From contig NZ_JIAK01000004.1 in the NCBI RefSeq assembly GCF_000620765.1, forward strand, positions 186,001 to 250,000: 64,000 nt of DNA. The letters are read 5' to 3'. Position 1 is the first letter of the stretch. Every line of letters begins with the position of its first letter. Below the pieces are notes generated by a model. It saw only the letters and a list, made by a program, of their open reading frames with translations. It did no database searches and was not told the origin of the DNA. Origin of the DNA: Desulfovermiculus halophilus DSM 18834. GTDB lineage: Bacteria; Desulfobacterota; Desulfovibrionia; Desulfovibrionales; Desulfothermaceae. Both the position numbers and the translations under genes were made by a program. Below are positions 15,710 to 24,196 of the stretch, in pieces.

Positions 15710-15758
15710 AAGACACTGAGCTGGCTAAGGTTTCCTGAACGAATATGGACGGATCTAT

Positions 15759-16529
15759 TCAACCGCCCCAGGTGTACTCAGTGATCCGCTCCCCTTTGTA
15801 CCGGCCGTCCGGCTGACGGATGAGATCCATCTCCAGCACGGCCTCCCGCTGCTTGAAGCCGACAAACTCCTCATTGGTTATATGCTCCTGAAACTCATTG
15901 ATGTGACAGAACACGTCGTAGACCACATCCTGAAGCTGCAGCCCGCTGCGGACCCGGGCAAAACCGTACCCCCTGTCCGGTGACACGGAGTAGAGCACTC
16001 CCCGGCAGCGCTGATTTCCGTTCTCGGTCTCCAGCAGATTGGGGATCAGGAAGCCGGAAAAATAGAAATCGGCTTCATACCGCAGCTCGTTGCTGGTATG
16101 CGCGAAGGACAGGATGTCCACCCGCCGGCCCCTGTTCTGCAAGGCCCTGACCAGGCGCACAAAATCTCCGTCCCCCGTGCCCAGCAGGATGTAGTCCAGG
16201 TTCTCGGACTGGACCAGGGCATCAACCGCCAGGTCCAAATCCGCATTGGCCTTGAGGATGGTTTCCCCGTCGTCGTTCACGAATCGGCGGACCCGCTTGA
16301 CCAGAAGATGAAAGCCGGCCCTGCGGATGGCGTTGCGGAACTCCTTGTTCCGGCGGGCGTACTCCGGATCTTCGGCCTCCCGGTCGAAATCGGCCGCCAC
16401 GTAGGCATTGGCCCGCAAGAGCTGCACCTCCTGGGCCCTGACCAGATCTGTGATCACCCCGAAGCGCATGCCCCACCCGCCGTTGCGGGTCAAATTCTCC
16501 ACATCCAGATACACGCCGCCTTTGAGCAT
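15759..16529 (-). CDS. NYN (LabA/DUF88-like) domain protein with C-terminal CSD-like part
   Basis: A 256-residue protein started at the ATG at 16529 (AAGGA ten bases upstream). Residues 1-165 form a NYN/PIN-like nuclease domain with its acidic residues: GVYLDVENL, ANADLDLAVDAL, GTGDGDFVRLVRAL and VDILSFAHTSNELRYEADFY. The last 70 residues (GVLYSVSPDRGYGFARV, DVFCHINEF) look like a cold-shock nucleic-acid-binding barrel. This points to RNA binding and cleavage, though the target is unknown. Convergent with the thermonuclease gene. Confidence 0.75.
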   Translation of the reverse strand: MLKGGVYLDVENLTRNGGWGMRFGVITDLVRAQEVQLLRANAYVAADFDREAEDPEYARRNKEFRNAIRRAGFHLLVKRVRRFVNDDGETILKANADLDLAVDALVQSENLDYILLGTGDGDFVRLVRALQNRGRRVDILSFAHTSNELRYEADFYFSGFLIPNLLETENGNQRCRGVLYSVSPDRGYGFARVRSGLQLQDVVYDVFCHINEFQEHITNEEFVGFKQREAVLEMDLIRQPDGRYKGERITEYTWGG

Positions 16530-16573
16530 ACTCCACAGTTCCTTGTAATCAAAAAAGAAAAAAACAGTCCGTG

Positions 16574-17284
16574 CTACCCGCTGGGAGAGGCAAATACAGT
16601 CGAGCTGCTCAAGTAGCCGCTGTCCTCGGCGTAGACAAAGAGGCAGCTTCCTTCTTTTATCCTCCTGATGATCCGGGCATGTATGGTCGGGGGCAGGGAC
16701 GGACACCCCAGGCTGCGGCCCAGCCGTCCGTTCTTGTTCAGAAAGCTTTTTCCGGCGTAGTCGGCCCCATGCATGACAATGCCCCGCTTTCTGGCCAGGT
16801 CGTTGATGGCCTCCTCCAGCCCGTCCAGGCGCAGGGAATACCCGCGCTTGCCCCGGTATGTCTCCCCGGTGCGGAAAAATCCAAGACTGCTCTGGTAAGA
16901 ATTCGGGGTGTTGGAGAACTGCCGGGCATAGGTCATCCCTGTGTTCCGCCCGTGGGCGACATAGGTGCGGTACAGCAGATCCTGGCGCTTGAGATCCAGG
17001 ACATAGCAGCGCTTTTCGTAGGATGGACGGGTGAAATCGATGATGGTCAAGAGATGCGGCTTGGAGAAGTCCCAGCGCTGCAGTCCCTCCATTGCCTTGG
17101 CAAAGATATCGTACTCGAGGTGTTCATCCAGTCCGGTGCGGATATATGTGCGTTTCCAGTCCAGGTGGCGGGAGAGGGGAGCTGTGCCGCTCCAGGCCGG
17201 GGAGATGAGGAAGAGAAGGACCAGGACAATTGCGGAAAAAAGAAAAAAACGGGTTGGACTGGGGAGATGCGGCCCAAAATTCAT
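16574..17284 (-). CDS. Exported murein L,D-transpeptidase catalytic-domain protein
   Basis: A 236-residue protein started at the ATG at 17284 (AAGGTG upstream). An N-terminal hydrophobic segment (FFLFSAIVLVLLFLISPAWS) is a signal peptide or anchor. The catalytic region contains IVMHGADYAG and GRLGRSLGCPSLP, the His and Cys of the YkuD_2-type family, and an upstream VLDLKRQDLLYRTYVAHG. It probably cross-links or trims peptidoglycan in the periplasm. It lies 44 bases upstream of the NYN gene on the same strand. Confidence 0.8.
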   Translation of the reverse strand: MNFGPHLPSPTRFFLFSAIVLVLLFLISPAWSGTAPLSRHLDWKRTYIRTGLDEHLEYDIFAKAMEGLQRWDFSKPHLLTIIDFTRPSYEKRCYVLDLKRQDLLYRTYVAHGRNTGMTYARQFSNTPNSYQSSLGFFRTGETYRGKRGYSLRLDGLEEAINDLARKRGIVMHGADYAGKSFLNKNGRLGRSLGCPSLPPTIHARIIRRIKEGSCLFVYAEDSGYLSSSTVFASPSG

Positions 17285-17400
17285 TTGCACACCTTGGCTG
17301 GATGTTTCAGGACAATAATGCGCTGCAAAGCAGCTGCACATACTAGCCAAAGATGGTTCTGGGAGCAAGGTGCAGTCAGGCAAGGGCCGATGCAGGACAT

Positions 17401-17434
17401 GCAAAAAGCCGGGCCCGCGGTCCCGGCTTTTTGC
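17401..17434 (-). terminator. Terminator of hsp20 gene
   Basis: A perfect 13-bp stem (GCAAAAAGCCGGG / CCCGGCTTTTTGC) 13 bases past the hsp20 stop at 17448, with a T-run inside the descending arm. Confidence 0.85.
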
Positions 17435-17447
17435 ACCAAAGCATCAT

Positions 17448-17900
17448 TCATGACGATTCTATTTCAATCTTCTTGCGCTGCGCACTCTCGGCCTTGGGCA
17501 TGGTTACGGTCAAAACCCCGTCCTTAAATTTTGCTTTGACTTTGTCTGCTTCAACTTCGGCCGGGAGCGGGACTGTTTTGTAGAATGAACCATAACTGCA
17601 TTCAATTCGGTGGTAGTTCTTGTCCTTCTCTTCGTCCTCAAACCGTTTTTCCCCTTGCAGGATGAGATTATCCTGGCGGATGGATATATCCAAATCCTTG
17701 GAATCCATGCCCGGAAGCTCCGCACTCACCTTGATCTCTTTTTCATCCTCGCTCACATTGACCTGGGGATAGGAAAATTCTCCAAATGGAGCGCGGGTAA
17801 ACGGTTCATTGAAAAAAGATTCCATCATATCAAACATATTTTGTGGACGCTGTACCTCCTGGGACCGTTTGCGCAATTCCGGCAGATATTTCCTGAGCAT
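17448..17900 (-). CDS. Small heat-shock protein Hsp20
   Basis: A 150-residue protein. I start it at the ATG at 17900 because AGGAGG lies eight bases upstream; a GTG at 17909 has no spacing. The alpha-crystallin domain runs from FSYPQVNVSEDEKEIKV through ELPGMDSKDLDISI, LILQGEK and FKDGVLTVTMPKAE. It acts as an ATP-independent holdase for unfolding proteins. No CIRCE element was seen upstream. Confidence 0.92.
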   Translation of the reverse strand: MLRKYLPELRKRSQEVQRPQNMFDMMESFFNEPFTRAPFGEFSYPQVNVSEDEKEIKVSAELPGMDSKDLDISIRQDNLILQGEKRFEDEEKDKNYHRIECSYGSFYKTVPLPAEVEADKVKAKFKDGVLTVTMPKAESAQRKKIEIESS

Positions 17901-18001
17901 AGCCTCCACCTCCTGTTAACAATGATGTGGCTTTTCCGATCATATTGACCACAATAATCCTCAAGCTGCGTTTGTCAAGATGAAATCCCATTCTTGGGCA
18001 T

Positions 18002-18034
18002 AAAAAAAAGCCGCCCTGTGAATCACAGGGCGGC
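18002..18034 (-). terminator. Terminator of RRM-protein gene
   Basis: An 11-bp stem GCCGCCCTGTG / CACAGGGCGGC with a 3-base loop, followed on the minus strand by eight T bases. It lies about 45 bases past the stop of the RNA-binding protein gene. Confidence 0.9.
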
Positions 18035-18076
18035 CATTCAGGCTCTGCAATGAACCGGAGCTTCCGCGTTGGGAAT

Positions 18077-18325
18077 CTACCAGCGAGGCCTGGCTTCATT
18101 GACCCGCAAGGTCCGTCCTCCGAACTCGTTGCCGTTTAATGCCTCCATGGCCGAATCTGCGCTTTCTTCGGCCATTTCCACAAAGCCGAACCCCCGGGAA
18201 CGACCTGTCTCCCGATCATAGATGATGTTTGCAGATTGGACTTCGCCATACTGTGAAAACAGATCCCGAAGATCGTCCTCAGTGGAAGAAAACGGCAGAT
18301 TCCCAACGTACATCTTCTTACTCAT
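18077..18325 (-). CDS. RNA-binding protein, single RRM domain
   Basis: An 82-residue protein made only of an RNA-recognition motif: RNP2 MYVGNLPFS near the N-terminus and RNP1 RGFGFVEM in the middle, then MEALNGNEFGGRTLRVNEARP. These small glycine-poor RRM proteins occur in cyanobacteria and many Desulfobacterota and are thought to bind RNA. AGGAG precedes the ATG. Confidence 0.93.
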   Translation of the reverse strand: MSKKMYVGNLPFSSTEDDLRDLFSQYGEVQSANIIYDRETGRSRGFGFVEMAEESADSAMEALNGNEFGGRTLRVNEARPRW

Positions 18326-18598
18326 AGCTCCTCTACTCCTCGAAAGGTAAAAAAATGAACAGATAGCTGTCCCCGTGGACAGCTCGCGCTCATATTAAGT
18401 GCAAAGGGCATCCGGGTCAAGCAAAAAATCATTTTTGCTTGAAAAAGTCCTGCCTGTTGCGTATTGAGCGATGAGTAAAAAGTTCCCCAACCATTTTCTC
18501 CCGGCGGTCTTGGACACACTCACCGATCGTGTGCTAGCTCTGTAGAAAGATCGGCCGCGCACATCACACCCCTACCCTGAATCGGAGGTACACGCAGT

Positions 18599-19453
18599 AT
18601 GGGCTCAACCCGGATAACCATCCTCTGCGAAAACACCGCCGCCGGCCCCATGGGACTGATCGGCGAGCACGGATTTTCCGCCCTGATCGAACGAGACGGG
18701 CAGCGCATTCTCTTTGATACCGGGCAGGGCATGGCCCTGGCCAACAACGCCTCCGTCCTGGGCACGGACCTGTCCACCATCCCCACCCTGGTCCTCAGCC
18801 ACGGGCACTACGACCATACCGGCGGCCTCCCCGCCGCCCTGCACCCCCCGCGCGGAGTGCAGATCTTCGCCCACCCGGACATCTTTGTGCCCAAATACGC
18901 CCAGCTGGAAACCGCCCAGGGTCCCCGAAAGGTCTTCATCGGGCTGAAGTACCGGCGGAAATACCTGGAAACCACACTCCAGGCCAAGTTCTCCTTCCTC
19001 CGCGAGTTCACGGAGATCGCCCCCGGGGTGTTTTTTTCCGGAGAGGTCCCCAGGAAGACCGACTTCGAACATCCGGACACCCGTCTCAAAATAGAGCAGA
19101 ACGGCGAACTGGTCCCCGACCCCCTGTGGGACGACGCCAGCCTGCTCATTGAAACGGACAAAGGCCCGGTGGTCCTTTTGGGCTGCGCCCATGCCGGGGC
19201 GGTCAACGTGCTCAATCACTTCGCCGCCTGCACCGGGCACAAGAGCTTCCATGCCGTCATAGGCGGAACGCATCTCGGGTTCATGGGCGGCCCGGGGGAG
19301 CAGCTTGCCGCATCCATGCAGGCCTTTGATCAGTACGGGCTGGAGCTGGTGGCCGTGTCCCACTGTACTGGACAGCTCGGAGCAGCCATGTGCTGGCAGC
19401 ACTTTCAGGACCGGTTCGCCTTCGCCTCAGCCGGGTGGTCGGTGGAGTTCTAA
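18599..19453 (+). CDS. Metallo-beta-lactamase-fold hydrolase (dihydropterin/RFAP-synthase-like)
   Basis: A 284-residue protein with the metal motif LSHGHYDHTGG, the GCAHAGAVN loop and IGGTHLGF. The opening ITILCENTA-GEHGFSALIE is typical of the subgroup related to 7,8-dihydropterin-6-yl-methyl-4-(beta-D-ribofuranosyl)aminobenzene 5'-phosphate synthase. The true substrate is unknown. CGGAGG lies about 12 bases upstream of the start. Convergent with the disulfide-reductase gene, only 8 bases apart. Confidence 0.8.
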   Translation: MGSTRITILCENTAAGPMGLIGEHGFSALIERDGQRILFDTGQGMALANNASVLGTDLSTIPTLVLSHGHYDHTGGLPAALHPPRGVQIFAHPDIFVPKYAQLETAQGPRKVFIGLKYRRKYLETTLQAKFSFLREFTEIAPGVFFSGEVPRKTDFEHPDTRLKIEQNGELVPDPLWDDASLLIETDKGPVVLLGCAHAGAVNVLNHFAACTGHKSFHAVIGGTHLGFMGGPGEQLAASMQAFDQYGLELVAVSHCTGQLGAAMCWQHFQDRFAFASAGWSVEF

Positions 19454-19460
19454 TTCCCGG

Positions 19461-20801
19461 TCACAGCTTTTTGTACAGCTGATTGGCCGCAGTGAGCAGC
19501 GGGTCCCAGACCGGGCCGAAGGGAGGGGCATACGCCAGATCGCACTGGATGAAGTCAGCCACCCGCATCTTTGCGGACAAAGCCACGGCCGCCGAATTGA
19601 TCCGCAGGGCGGTCCCCTGCCTGCCCACCATCTGGGCCCCCAGGAGCAGCCCGGTACGGGCATCTCCGATCAGATGGGCCTTTATGGGTTCAGTCTTTCC
19701 CTGATAGGAATGGGCCTGATTCACGGACTCAATGGTTGCGCTCCGGGGGTCAAAGCCATGGTCTGCGGCCTGCTCAGCGCTGAGTCCGGTTGTGGCCACC
19801 TCCAGACCGAAGACCTTGAACACCGCGGTCCCGGCCACTCCAGGGATATCCACTTCCTGCCCCAGAAGATGGTCGGCGACTGCCCAGCCGGCCCGGTTGG
19901 CCCGCAGGGCCAGGGGGATCCAGGTCCGTTCCTTGCTGACCAGGTGAAAGGCATCGGCACAGTCTCCGGCGGCATAGATATCCGGATCTGAGGTCCGCAT
20001 GGCCCGGTCCACGGCTATGGCCCTCTTCGGCCCCAAGTCCAGCCCGGCCTGTGCGGCCAGCTCGCTGTTGGGGGTTACCCCGACTGCGCAGAGGACGAAA
20101 TCCGCCGGCAGGGTATCCCGGCTGCAGCGGACCTTTAGCCCATCAGGGCCGGAGGCGATGGATTCAATGTCCTGCCCAGGGTAGAGGCCCACTTGATTGG
20201 CAGTCAGCTCCTCCTGGACCATTTCCGAGAGCTGCGGCTCCATCCAGGGCAGAAGCTGGGACCTGGGCTTGACCATGGCCACCTCGATCCCCCTGGCCCG
20301 CAGGGTCTCGGCCATCTCCAGGGCGATATAGCCCATGCCCAGGATGACCGCCCTGTTCACCGTGTGTGCGGCCAAATACTCTTTGATCGCCCTGCCGTGC
20401 CCCAGGCTCTTCAAGGACATGACTCCGGGGAGGTCGATTCCGGGGATATCAGGCGTTTTCGGGGCCGCACCAGTGGCTATGAGCAGCTTGTCATAGCCCA
20501 GCTCAAAGGCTCCGTCCGCAGATTCTCCGGCAACCTTCTTCTGGCTGGGATCAATCCGGGTCACCCGGTGCCCCAGCCGGAGGTCGATATTCAGCTTCTG
20601 CTGAAAGACCTGGGCCGAACGGACCACCAGATCGTCAATGGGCCTCCCGGGGGCGGCAATATTGTACGGCATGCCGCATGCACTGTAGGAGACATCATGG
20701 GTCTGCTCCAGGACAACAACCTCTGCGTCCTGGGCCTTGCGTTTGAATCTGCTGGCCGCGCTCATTCCGGCTGCGTCCCCGCCTATGATCACGAAGCGCA
20801 T
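19461..20801 (-). CDS. CoA-disulfide reductase / NADH-peroxidase-like flavoprotein
   Basis: A 446-residue two-dinucleotide-binding flavoprotein. FAD site IGGDAAGMSAASRFKRK at the N-terminus; a single redox Cys-42 in SYSACGMPYNIA, which places it with CoA-disulfide reductases and NADH oxidases; NAD site VILGMGYIALEMAETL; second FAD site DIYAAGDCADAFH. The C-terminal dimerisation domain is complete, with no rhodanese fusion. Likely role: NAD(P)H-dependent reduction of disulfides, polysulfide or peroxide in the cytoplasm. Divergent from the sigma-54 activator at 20848. Confidence 0.85.
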   Translation of the reverse strand: MRFVIIGGDAAGMSAASRFKRKAQDAEVVVLEQTHDVSYSACGMPYNIAAPGRPIDDLVVRSAQVFQQKLNIDLRLGHRVTRIDPSQKKVAGESADGAFELGYDKLLIATGAAPKTPDIPGIDLPGVMSLKSLGHGRAIKEYLAAHTVNRAVILGMGYIALEMAETLRARGIEVAMVKPRSQLLPWMEPQLSEMVQEELTANQVGLYPGQDIESIASGPDGLKVRCSRDTLPADFVLCAVGVTPNSELAAQAGLDLGPKRAIAVDRAMRTSDPDIYAAGDCADAFHLVSKERTWIPLALRANRAGWAVADHLLGQEVDIPGVAGTAVFKVFGLEVATTGLSAEQAADHGFDPRSATIESVNQAHSYQGKTEPIKAHLIGDARTGLLLGAQMVGRQGTALRINSAAVALSAKMRVADFIQCDLAYAPPFGPVWDPLLTAANQLYKKL

Positions 20802-20847
20802 GGCGCCCTCCCTTTGGGGTTAGGATGAAAAAACGAGTGGAGTTGCG

Positions 20848-22215
20848 ATGGATTTTGAAGCCTTTCCCCTCTCCGGACAAGTGACCAAAATCATATTGGA
20901 AAGCATCTCGGACGGGGTATTCACAGTAGATCACGAGTGGAAAATCACGTCCTTCAACCGGGCGGCGGAAAAAATCACCGAGATATCCAGGGAAGAAGCT
21001 CTGGGCCGCTACTGCTGGGAGGTCTTTCGCTCCACGATGTGCGAAACCCGCTGCCCCCTGCAGGCCACCTTTGCCCAGGGCACCTCCCAGGACAACATCC
21101 AGGGGGAGATCATCGACCGCAACGGCCGCCGCATCCCGGTCAGCGTCTCCGCCGCCCTGCTGCAGGACGAGGCGGGCCAGATCCTGGGTGGAGTGGAGAC
21201 CTTCCGCGACTTAAGCGATGTCGAGACCCTGCGGCAGGAGCTTCACTCCGGCACCCAGGTCGGCGAACTGGTCAGCAAAAGCCGCTCCATGCATTCCATC
21301 TTCAAGATCCTCCCCAGGGTGGCCCAAAGCGACAGCACTGTGCTCATCCTGGGAGAGACAGGAACGGGCAAAGAGCTCCTGGCCAAAACGATCCACCAGC
21401 TCAGCCCCCGACGGGACAAGCCCTTTATTGCAGTGAACTGCGGTGCGCTTCCGGATTCCCTGCTGGAGTCGGAGCTCTTCGGCTACAAGGCCGGGGCGTT
21501 CACCGACGCCAAAAAGGACAAGCCGGGGCAAATCGCCCTGGCCCAGGATGGAACCCTGTTTCTTGATGAGATAGCAGAAACCAGTCAGGCCTTTCAAGTC
21601 AAGCTCCTGCGCGTTCTGCAGGAACGGGAGTTCACTCCGCTGGGCGGGACCTCGGCCCGGAAGATGAACACCCGGATCATCTCCGCCAGCAACCGGGACC
21701 TGTCCTCTCTTGTCCACAGCGGAGAATTCCGGCAGGACCTGTTCTACCGGATCAATGTCCTCAAGCTCACCCTCCCTCCGCTCAGAGAGCGAAAAGAAGA
21801 CATCCCCCTGCTCGTGGACGGTTTTCTCCAGCGCTTCAACGCCCTGTACAACCGGCGGGTGGCCGGTGTCGGCGAACAGGCCCTGAGCATGCTCATGCAC
21901 TATGACTACCCGGGGAATATCCGGGAACTGGAAAACATCATCGAATGCGCCTTTGTCCTGTGTCCATCAGAGATCATCGAGCCCGAACACCTTCCTGAAC
22001 ATCTGGGGAAGATGTCCTTGCACCGCACGGACCCGCGCAGTCTGCGTTCTGCGGCCCAGGAAGCCGAATCCAGGGCCATCATGCAGGCCCTGGAAGACAG
22101 CGGGTACAACCGGACCCGGGCGGCCAGAGCCCTGGGCATGCACAAGAGCACGTTGTACAGGAAAATGGCCAAGTACGGGCTGCAGGCCCCCAAAGGCAGC
22201 AAGGACCACCCGTGA
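20848..22215 (+). CDS. Sigma-54-dependent activator with PAS sensor and GAFTDA loop
   Basis: A 455-residue protein. PAS domain at about 10-120 with RSTMCETRCPLQATF, a Cys-rich insert that could hold a metal or cluster; AAA+ domain with GETGTGKE at about 169; C-terminal Fis-type helix-turn-helix (YNRTRAARALGMHKSTLYRKM). The sigma-54-contacting loop reads GAFTDA (about residue 215) instead of GAFTGA. The following operon starts with a fine -24/-12 promoter at 22400 and has a perfect inverted repeat 60 bases further upstream, so this regulator very likely controls it. GGAG precedes the ATG. Confidence 0.9.
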   Translation: MDFEAFPLSGQVTKIILESISDGVFTVDHEWKITSFNRAAEKITEISREEALGRYCWEVFRSTMCETRCPLQATFAQGTSQDNIQGEIIDRNGRRIPVSVSAALLQDEAGQILGGVETFRDLSDVETLRQELHSGTQVGELVSKSRSMHSIFKILPRVAQSDSTVLILGETGTGKELLAKTIHQLSPRRDKPFIAVNCGALPDSLLESELFGYKAGAFTDAKKDKPGQIALAQDGTLFLDEIAETSQAFQVKLLRVLQEREFTPLGGTSARKMNTRIISASNRDLSSLVHSGEFRQDLFYRINVLKLTLPPLRERKEDIPLLVDGFLQRFNALYNRRVAGVGEQALSMLMHYDYPGNIRELENIIECAFVLCPSEIIEPEHLPEHLGKMSLHRTDPRSLRSAAQEAESRAIMQALEDSGYNRTRAARALGMHKSTLYRKMAKYGLQAPKGSKDHP

Positions 22216-22325
22216 CCACGGCGGCAGCCCCTGCCCGGACCAAAGCGTCGCAGCATTGCAACTTTTTCTGGACCTTCGTCGCATATGCGCACCATATATC
22301 CGATACCTCCTGCGCTGCCCTCCCC

Positions 22326-22341
22326 CTGTCTCAGGAGACAG
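22326..22341 (+). promoter_or_regulatory. Inverted repeat, candidate activator-binding site
   Basis: CTGTCTC-AG-GAGACAG, a perfect 7-2-7 palindrome centred about 68 bases upstream of the -24 element at 22401. Upstream activating sites of sigma-54 activators are dyads at roughly this distance. Binding by the regulator at 20848 is inferred from neighbourhood. Confidence 0.5.
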
Positions 22342-22399
22342 TACGTTCAACTGCCTGATATATCGGGCTCTGCACTGAATCAGATCCTTGCCCCGCATG

Positions 22400-22415
22400 T
22401 GGCACGCCGTATGCT
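22400..22415 (+). promoter_or_regulatory. Sigma-54 (-24/-12) promoter
   Basis: TGGCACGCCGTATGCT: GG at 22401-22402 and GC at 22413-22414 with exactly 10 bases between, and TGGCACG identical to the consensus -24 block. Transcription would begin near 22426, about 20 bases before the ATG at 22446. Confidence 0.85.
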
Positions 22416-22445
22416 AGCTCTTCAATGTATGAGAAGGAGATGCAT

Positions 22446-22826
22446 ATGCCTACAGTGGCCCTAACAGTTTGGGGTTCACGTGTTTCCCCGGTCTTTGAGA
22501 GCGCAGCCTGGATCCGGGTGCTGCAGACAGCAGGGACCCGGGTTGTGCGGCAGACCGAGCTATATCTGCCCCCGGAGCCCATGTCCCGCATCGCAATGCT
22601 CCGGGAGCACGATGTCCGGGTCCTTATCTGCGGCGCGATCTCCGGGCTGCAGGCCTCCATTATCCGGGCGGCGGAGATCGAGCTGATCCCCTTTGTTGCC
22701 GGCGATGTCGAGGAGATTCTCGTCGCCTACGTCCAGGGGAAGCTCGGGTCCGAGCGATTCGCCATGCCGGGCTGCTCCGGGCGCCACAGACGAAGGAGGC
22801 GTCGAGGCCGGGGAAACAAGGGATAG
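22446..22826 (+). CDS. NifX/NifB-like (dinitrogenase Fe-Mo cofactor family) protein
   Basis: A 126-residue protein started at the ATG at 22446 behind AGAAGGAGA. It has the domain signs VALTVWGSRVSPVFESA, LREHDVRVLICGAISG and ELIPFVAGDVEEILVAYVQG. The C-terminus ends in a very basic Arg-rich tail (GRHRRRRRRGRG). Proteins of this family bind metal-sulfur cofactors or clusters; outside nitrogen fixation their role is mostly unknown. No nif genes are in the window. First gene of a sigma-54 operon with two DUF5320-type proteins. Confidence 0.82.
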   Translation: MPTVALTVWGSRVSPVFESAAWIRVLQTAGTRVVRQTELYLPPEPMSRIAMLREHDVRVLICGAISGLQASIIRAAEIELIPFVAGDVEEILVAYVQGKLGSERFAMPGCSGRHRRRRRRGRGNKG

Positions 22827-22862
22827 TCCTTGCCTGCATTTCGACACAAGGAGGATACGACC

Positions 22863-23078
22863 ATGCCACGCGGAGACGGAACAGGACCATCGGGCCAGGG
22901 ACCGCAGACAGGACGCGGCCTCGGCCCATGTGGAGGAGGAACAGGCGGGCCGCAGAGGCCGGGAACCGGCCTCATGCGCCGGGCCGGAAACTTTTTCCGC
23001 CGCAGACGCGGCCCGGGGCAAAGCTCCCGGGGCGGAGCGGGAGGAAGAGGCGGAGGATCCGGATCCGGGAATAGATAG
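22863..23078 (+). CDS. DUF5320-like Gly/Arg-rich small protein
   Basis: A 71-residue protein from the ATG at 22863 (AAGGAGG upstream). The start MPRGDGTGPSGQGPQTGRGLG is the family's repeated G-T-G-P motif followed by a single Cys and a Gly/Arg-rich tail. The function is unknown. Such proteins often sit beside NifX-like genes, as here. Confidence 0.75.
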   Translation: MPRGDGTGPSGQGPQTGRGLGPCGGGTGGPQRPGTGLMRRAGNFFRRRRGPGQSSRGGAGGRGGGSGSGNR

Positions 23079-23126
23079 CCCCGTCGCACCAGCTCAAAAT
23101 ATCTCCAACTCCAAAGGAGGTGACCT

Positions 23127-23486
23127 ATGCCTTGGGGAGATCGAACAGGACCAATGGGAATGGGACCGATGACCGGGCGCGGTCTTGGATTCTGCGCCGG
23201 CATGAACCGGCCGGGAGCAATGAGTCCGGGCTATGGCCGGGGAATGGGCTTCGGCCGGGGACGAGGCTTTGGTCGAGGCTTTAGAGGCGGACGCGGTCCG
23301 GGCTTCGGCCCCTTTTGGGGCCCCGGCCCGGGCCCGTATGCGGCATACGGGCCCGGGCCCATGCCGGCCATGAGTCCGGAACAGGAGAAAACAATGCTCC
23401 AGCAGGAAGCACATTCCCTGCGGGACGCTTTGTCCGCGCTGGAAAAGCGCATCTCTGAACTCGAGGACAACGAATCAGGCTCCTGA
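23127..23486 (+). CDS. DUF5320-like protein with C-terminal coiled coil
   Basis: A 119-residue protein with AAAGGAGG before the ATG. It begins with GDRTGPMGMGPMTGRGLGFC, a longer version of the motif in the preceding gene, and continues with a Gly/Arg/Phe-rich middle. It ends in a predicted coiled coil (about 85-115: QEKTMLQQEAHSLRDALSAL, then EKRISELED). Probably a partner of the NifX-like protein. A terminator follows. Confidence 0.78.
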   Translation: MPWGDRTGPMGMGPMTGRGLGFCAGMNRPGAMSPGYGRGMGFGRGRGFGRGFRGGRGPGFGPFWGPGPGPYAAYGPGPMPAMSPEQEKTMLQQEAHSLRDALSALEKRISELEDNESGS

Positions 23487-23523
23487 GGAGCTGCCCTGTG
23501 CGGGCTTAGAGCCCACCCTGAGC

Positions 23524-23575
23524 AAGGCAGAGGTATCCACGGCCGAAAAAACGCCTGGATGTCTCTGCCTTTTTT
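23524..23575 (+). terminator. Terminator of the NifX/DUF5320 operon
   Basis: AAGGCAGAG pairs with CTCTGCCTT, and an inner ATCCA/TGGAT helps close the stem; six T bases follow. It lies 38 bases past the last stop. From here to 23761 there is no gene. Confidence 0.8.
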
Positions 23576-23761
23576 GTCCTCTCTGCACTCTGTGTTGCTT
23601 GCAGGCGAGTTGTGAGTTGTGCTATCTAGAGCCAACGCAAAGATCCCAAGCAACCCAGCTGAGCCGGTGTCCACGCCAACAGGCCACAGTCTTCTCAGGG
23701 GTGTATTGCTTTGCAGGCATATACACACATCGTGGATTTCCGCAACTCATGAGGAATATGC

Positions 23762-24196
23762 ATGAAAGTCTCTACCCGGAGCCGATACGGCATCAGACTG
23801 CTCATGGATATCGCCATGCACGGTCAGGGGCAGGCAGTCTCCCTGCATGAAATAGCCCACCGCCAAGACATCTCTTTGAAGTATCTGGAAAAAATCACAC
23901 GCATCCTCAAGCAGGGCGGCTATCTGTCCGGAAAACGGGGGCCCAATGGCGGCCATAGGTTGACCAAGCCCCTGGATCAAATCTATTTGGGTGATGTCGT
24001 CCGGGTCCTGGAAGAGGATCTGGACCTGGTCAACTGCTGGATGAACGACACGCCCTGTCCTCGACTGGAACACTGCAAAACCCATCAAATCTGGACCGAG
24101 CTCACAGAAATCATCTACACCAAGCTCAACACCCTCAGCCTGAAAGACCTTGTTGAAAATGATGTCTGTACCTTGTCCAAACAGGAGGAACTATGA
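23762..24196 (+). CDS. Rrf2-family transcription regulator with Fe-S-type cysteines
   Basis: A 144-residue winged-helix protein (STRSRYGIRLLMDIAMHG, ISLKYLEKITRILKQGGYL, GPNGGHRL). Three cysteines in CWMNDTPCPRLEHCKTH fall in the loop where IscR/NsrR-like members hold an iron-sulfur cluster; the spacing here is C-x6-C-x5-C. It probably senses redox or Fe-S status. Its stop overlaps the start of the MetV-like gene by ATGA, so it is the first gene of the redox operon and a probable autoregulator. Confidence 0.88.
   Translation: MKVSTRSRYGIRLLMDIAMHGQGQAVSLHEIAHRQDISLKYLEKITRILKQGGYLSGKRGPNGGHRLTKPLDQIYLGDVVRVLEEDLDLVNCWMNDTPCPRLEHCKTHQIWTELTEIIYTKLNTLSLKDLVENDVCTLSKQEEL

Noticed and set aside
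22446-22826. Nitrogen-fixation cluster
   Set aside because: Only a NifX-like domain is present, without nifHDK, nifE, nifN or nifB; such domains are common outside nitrogen fixation.
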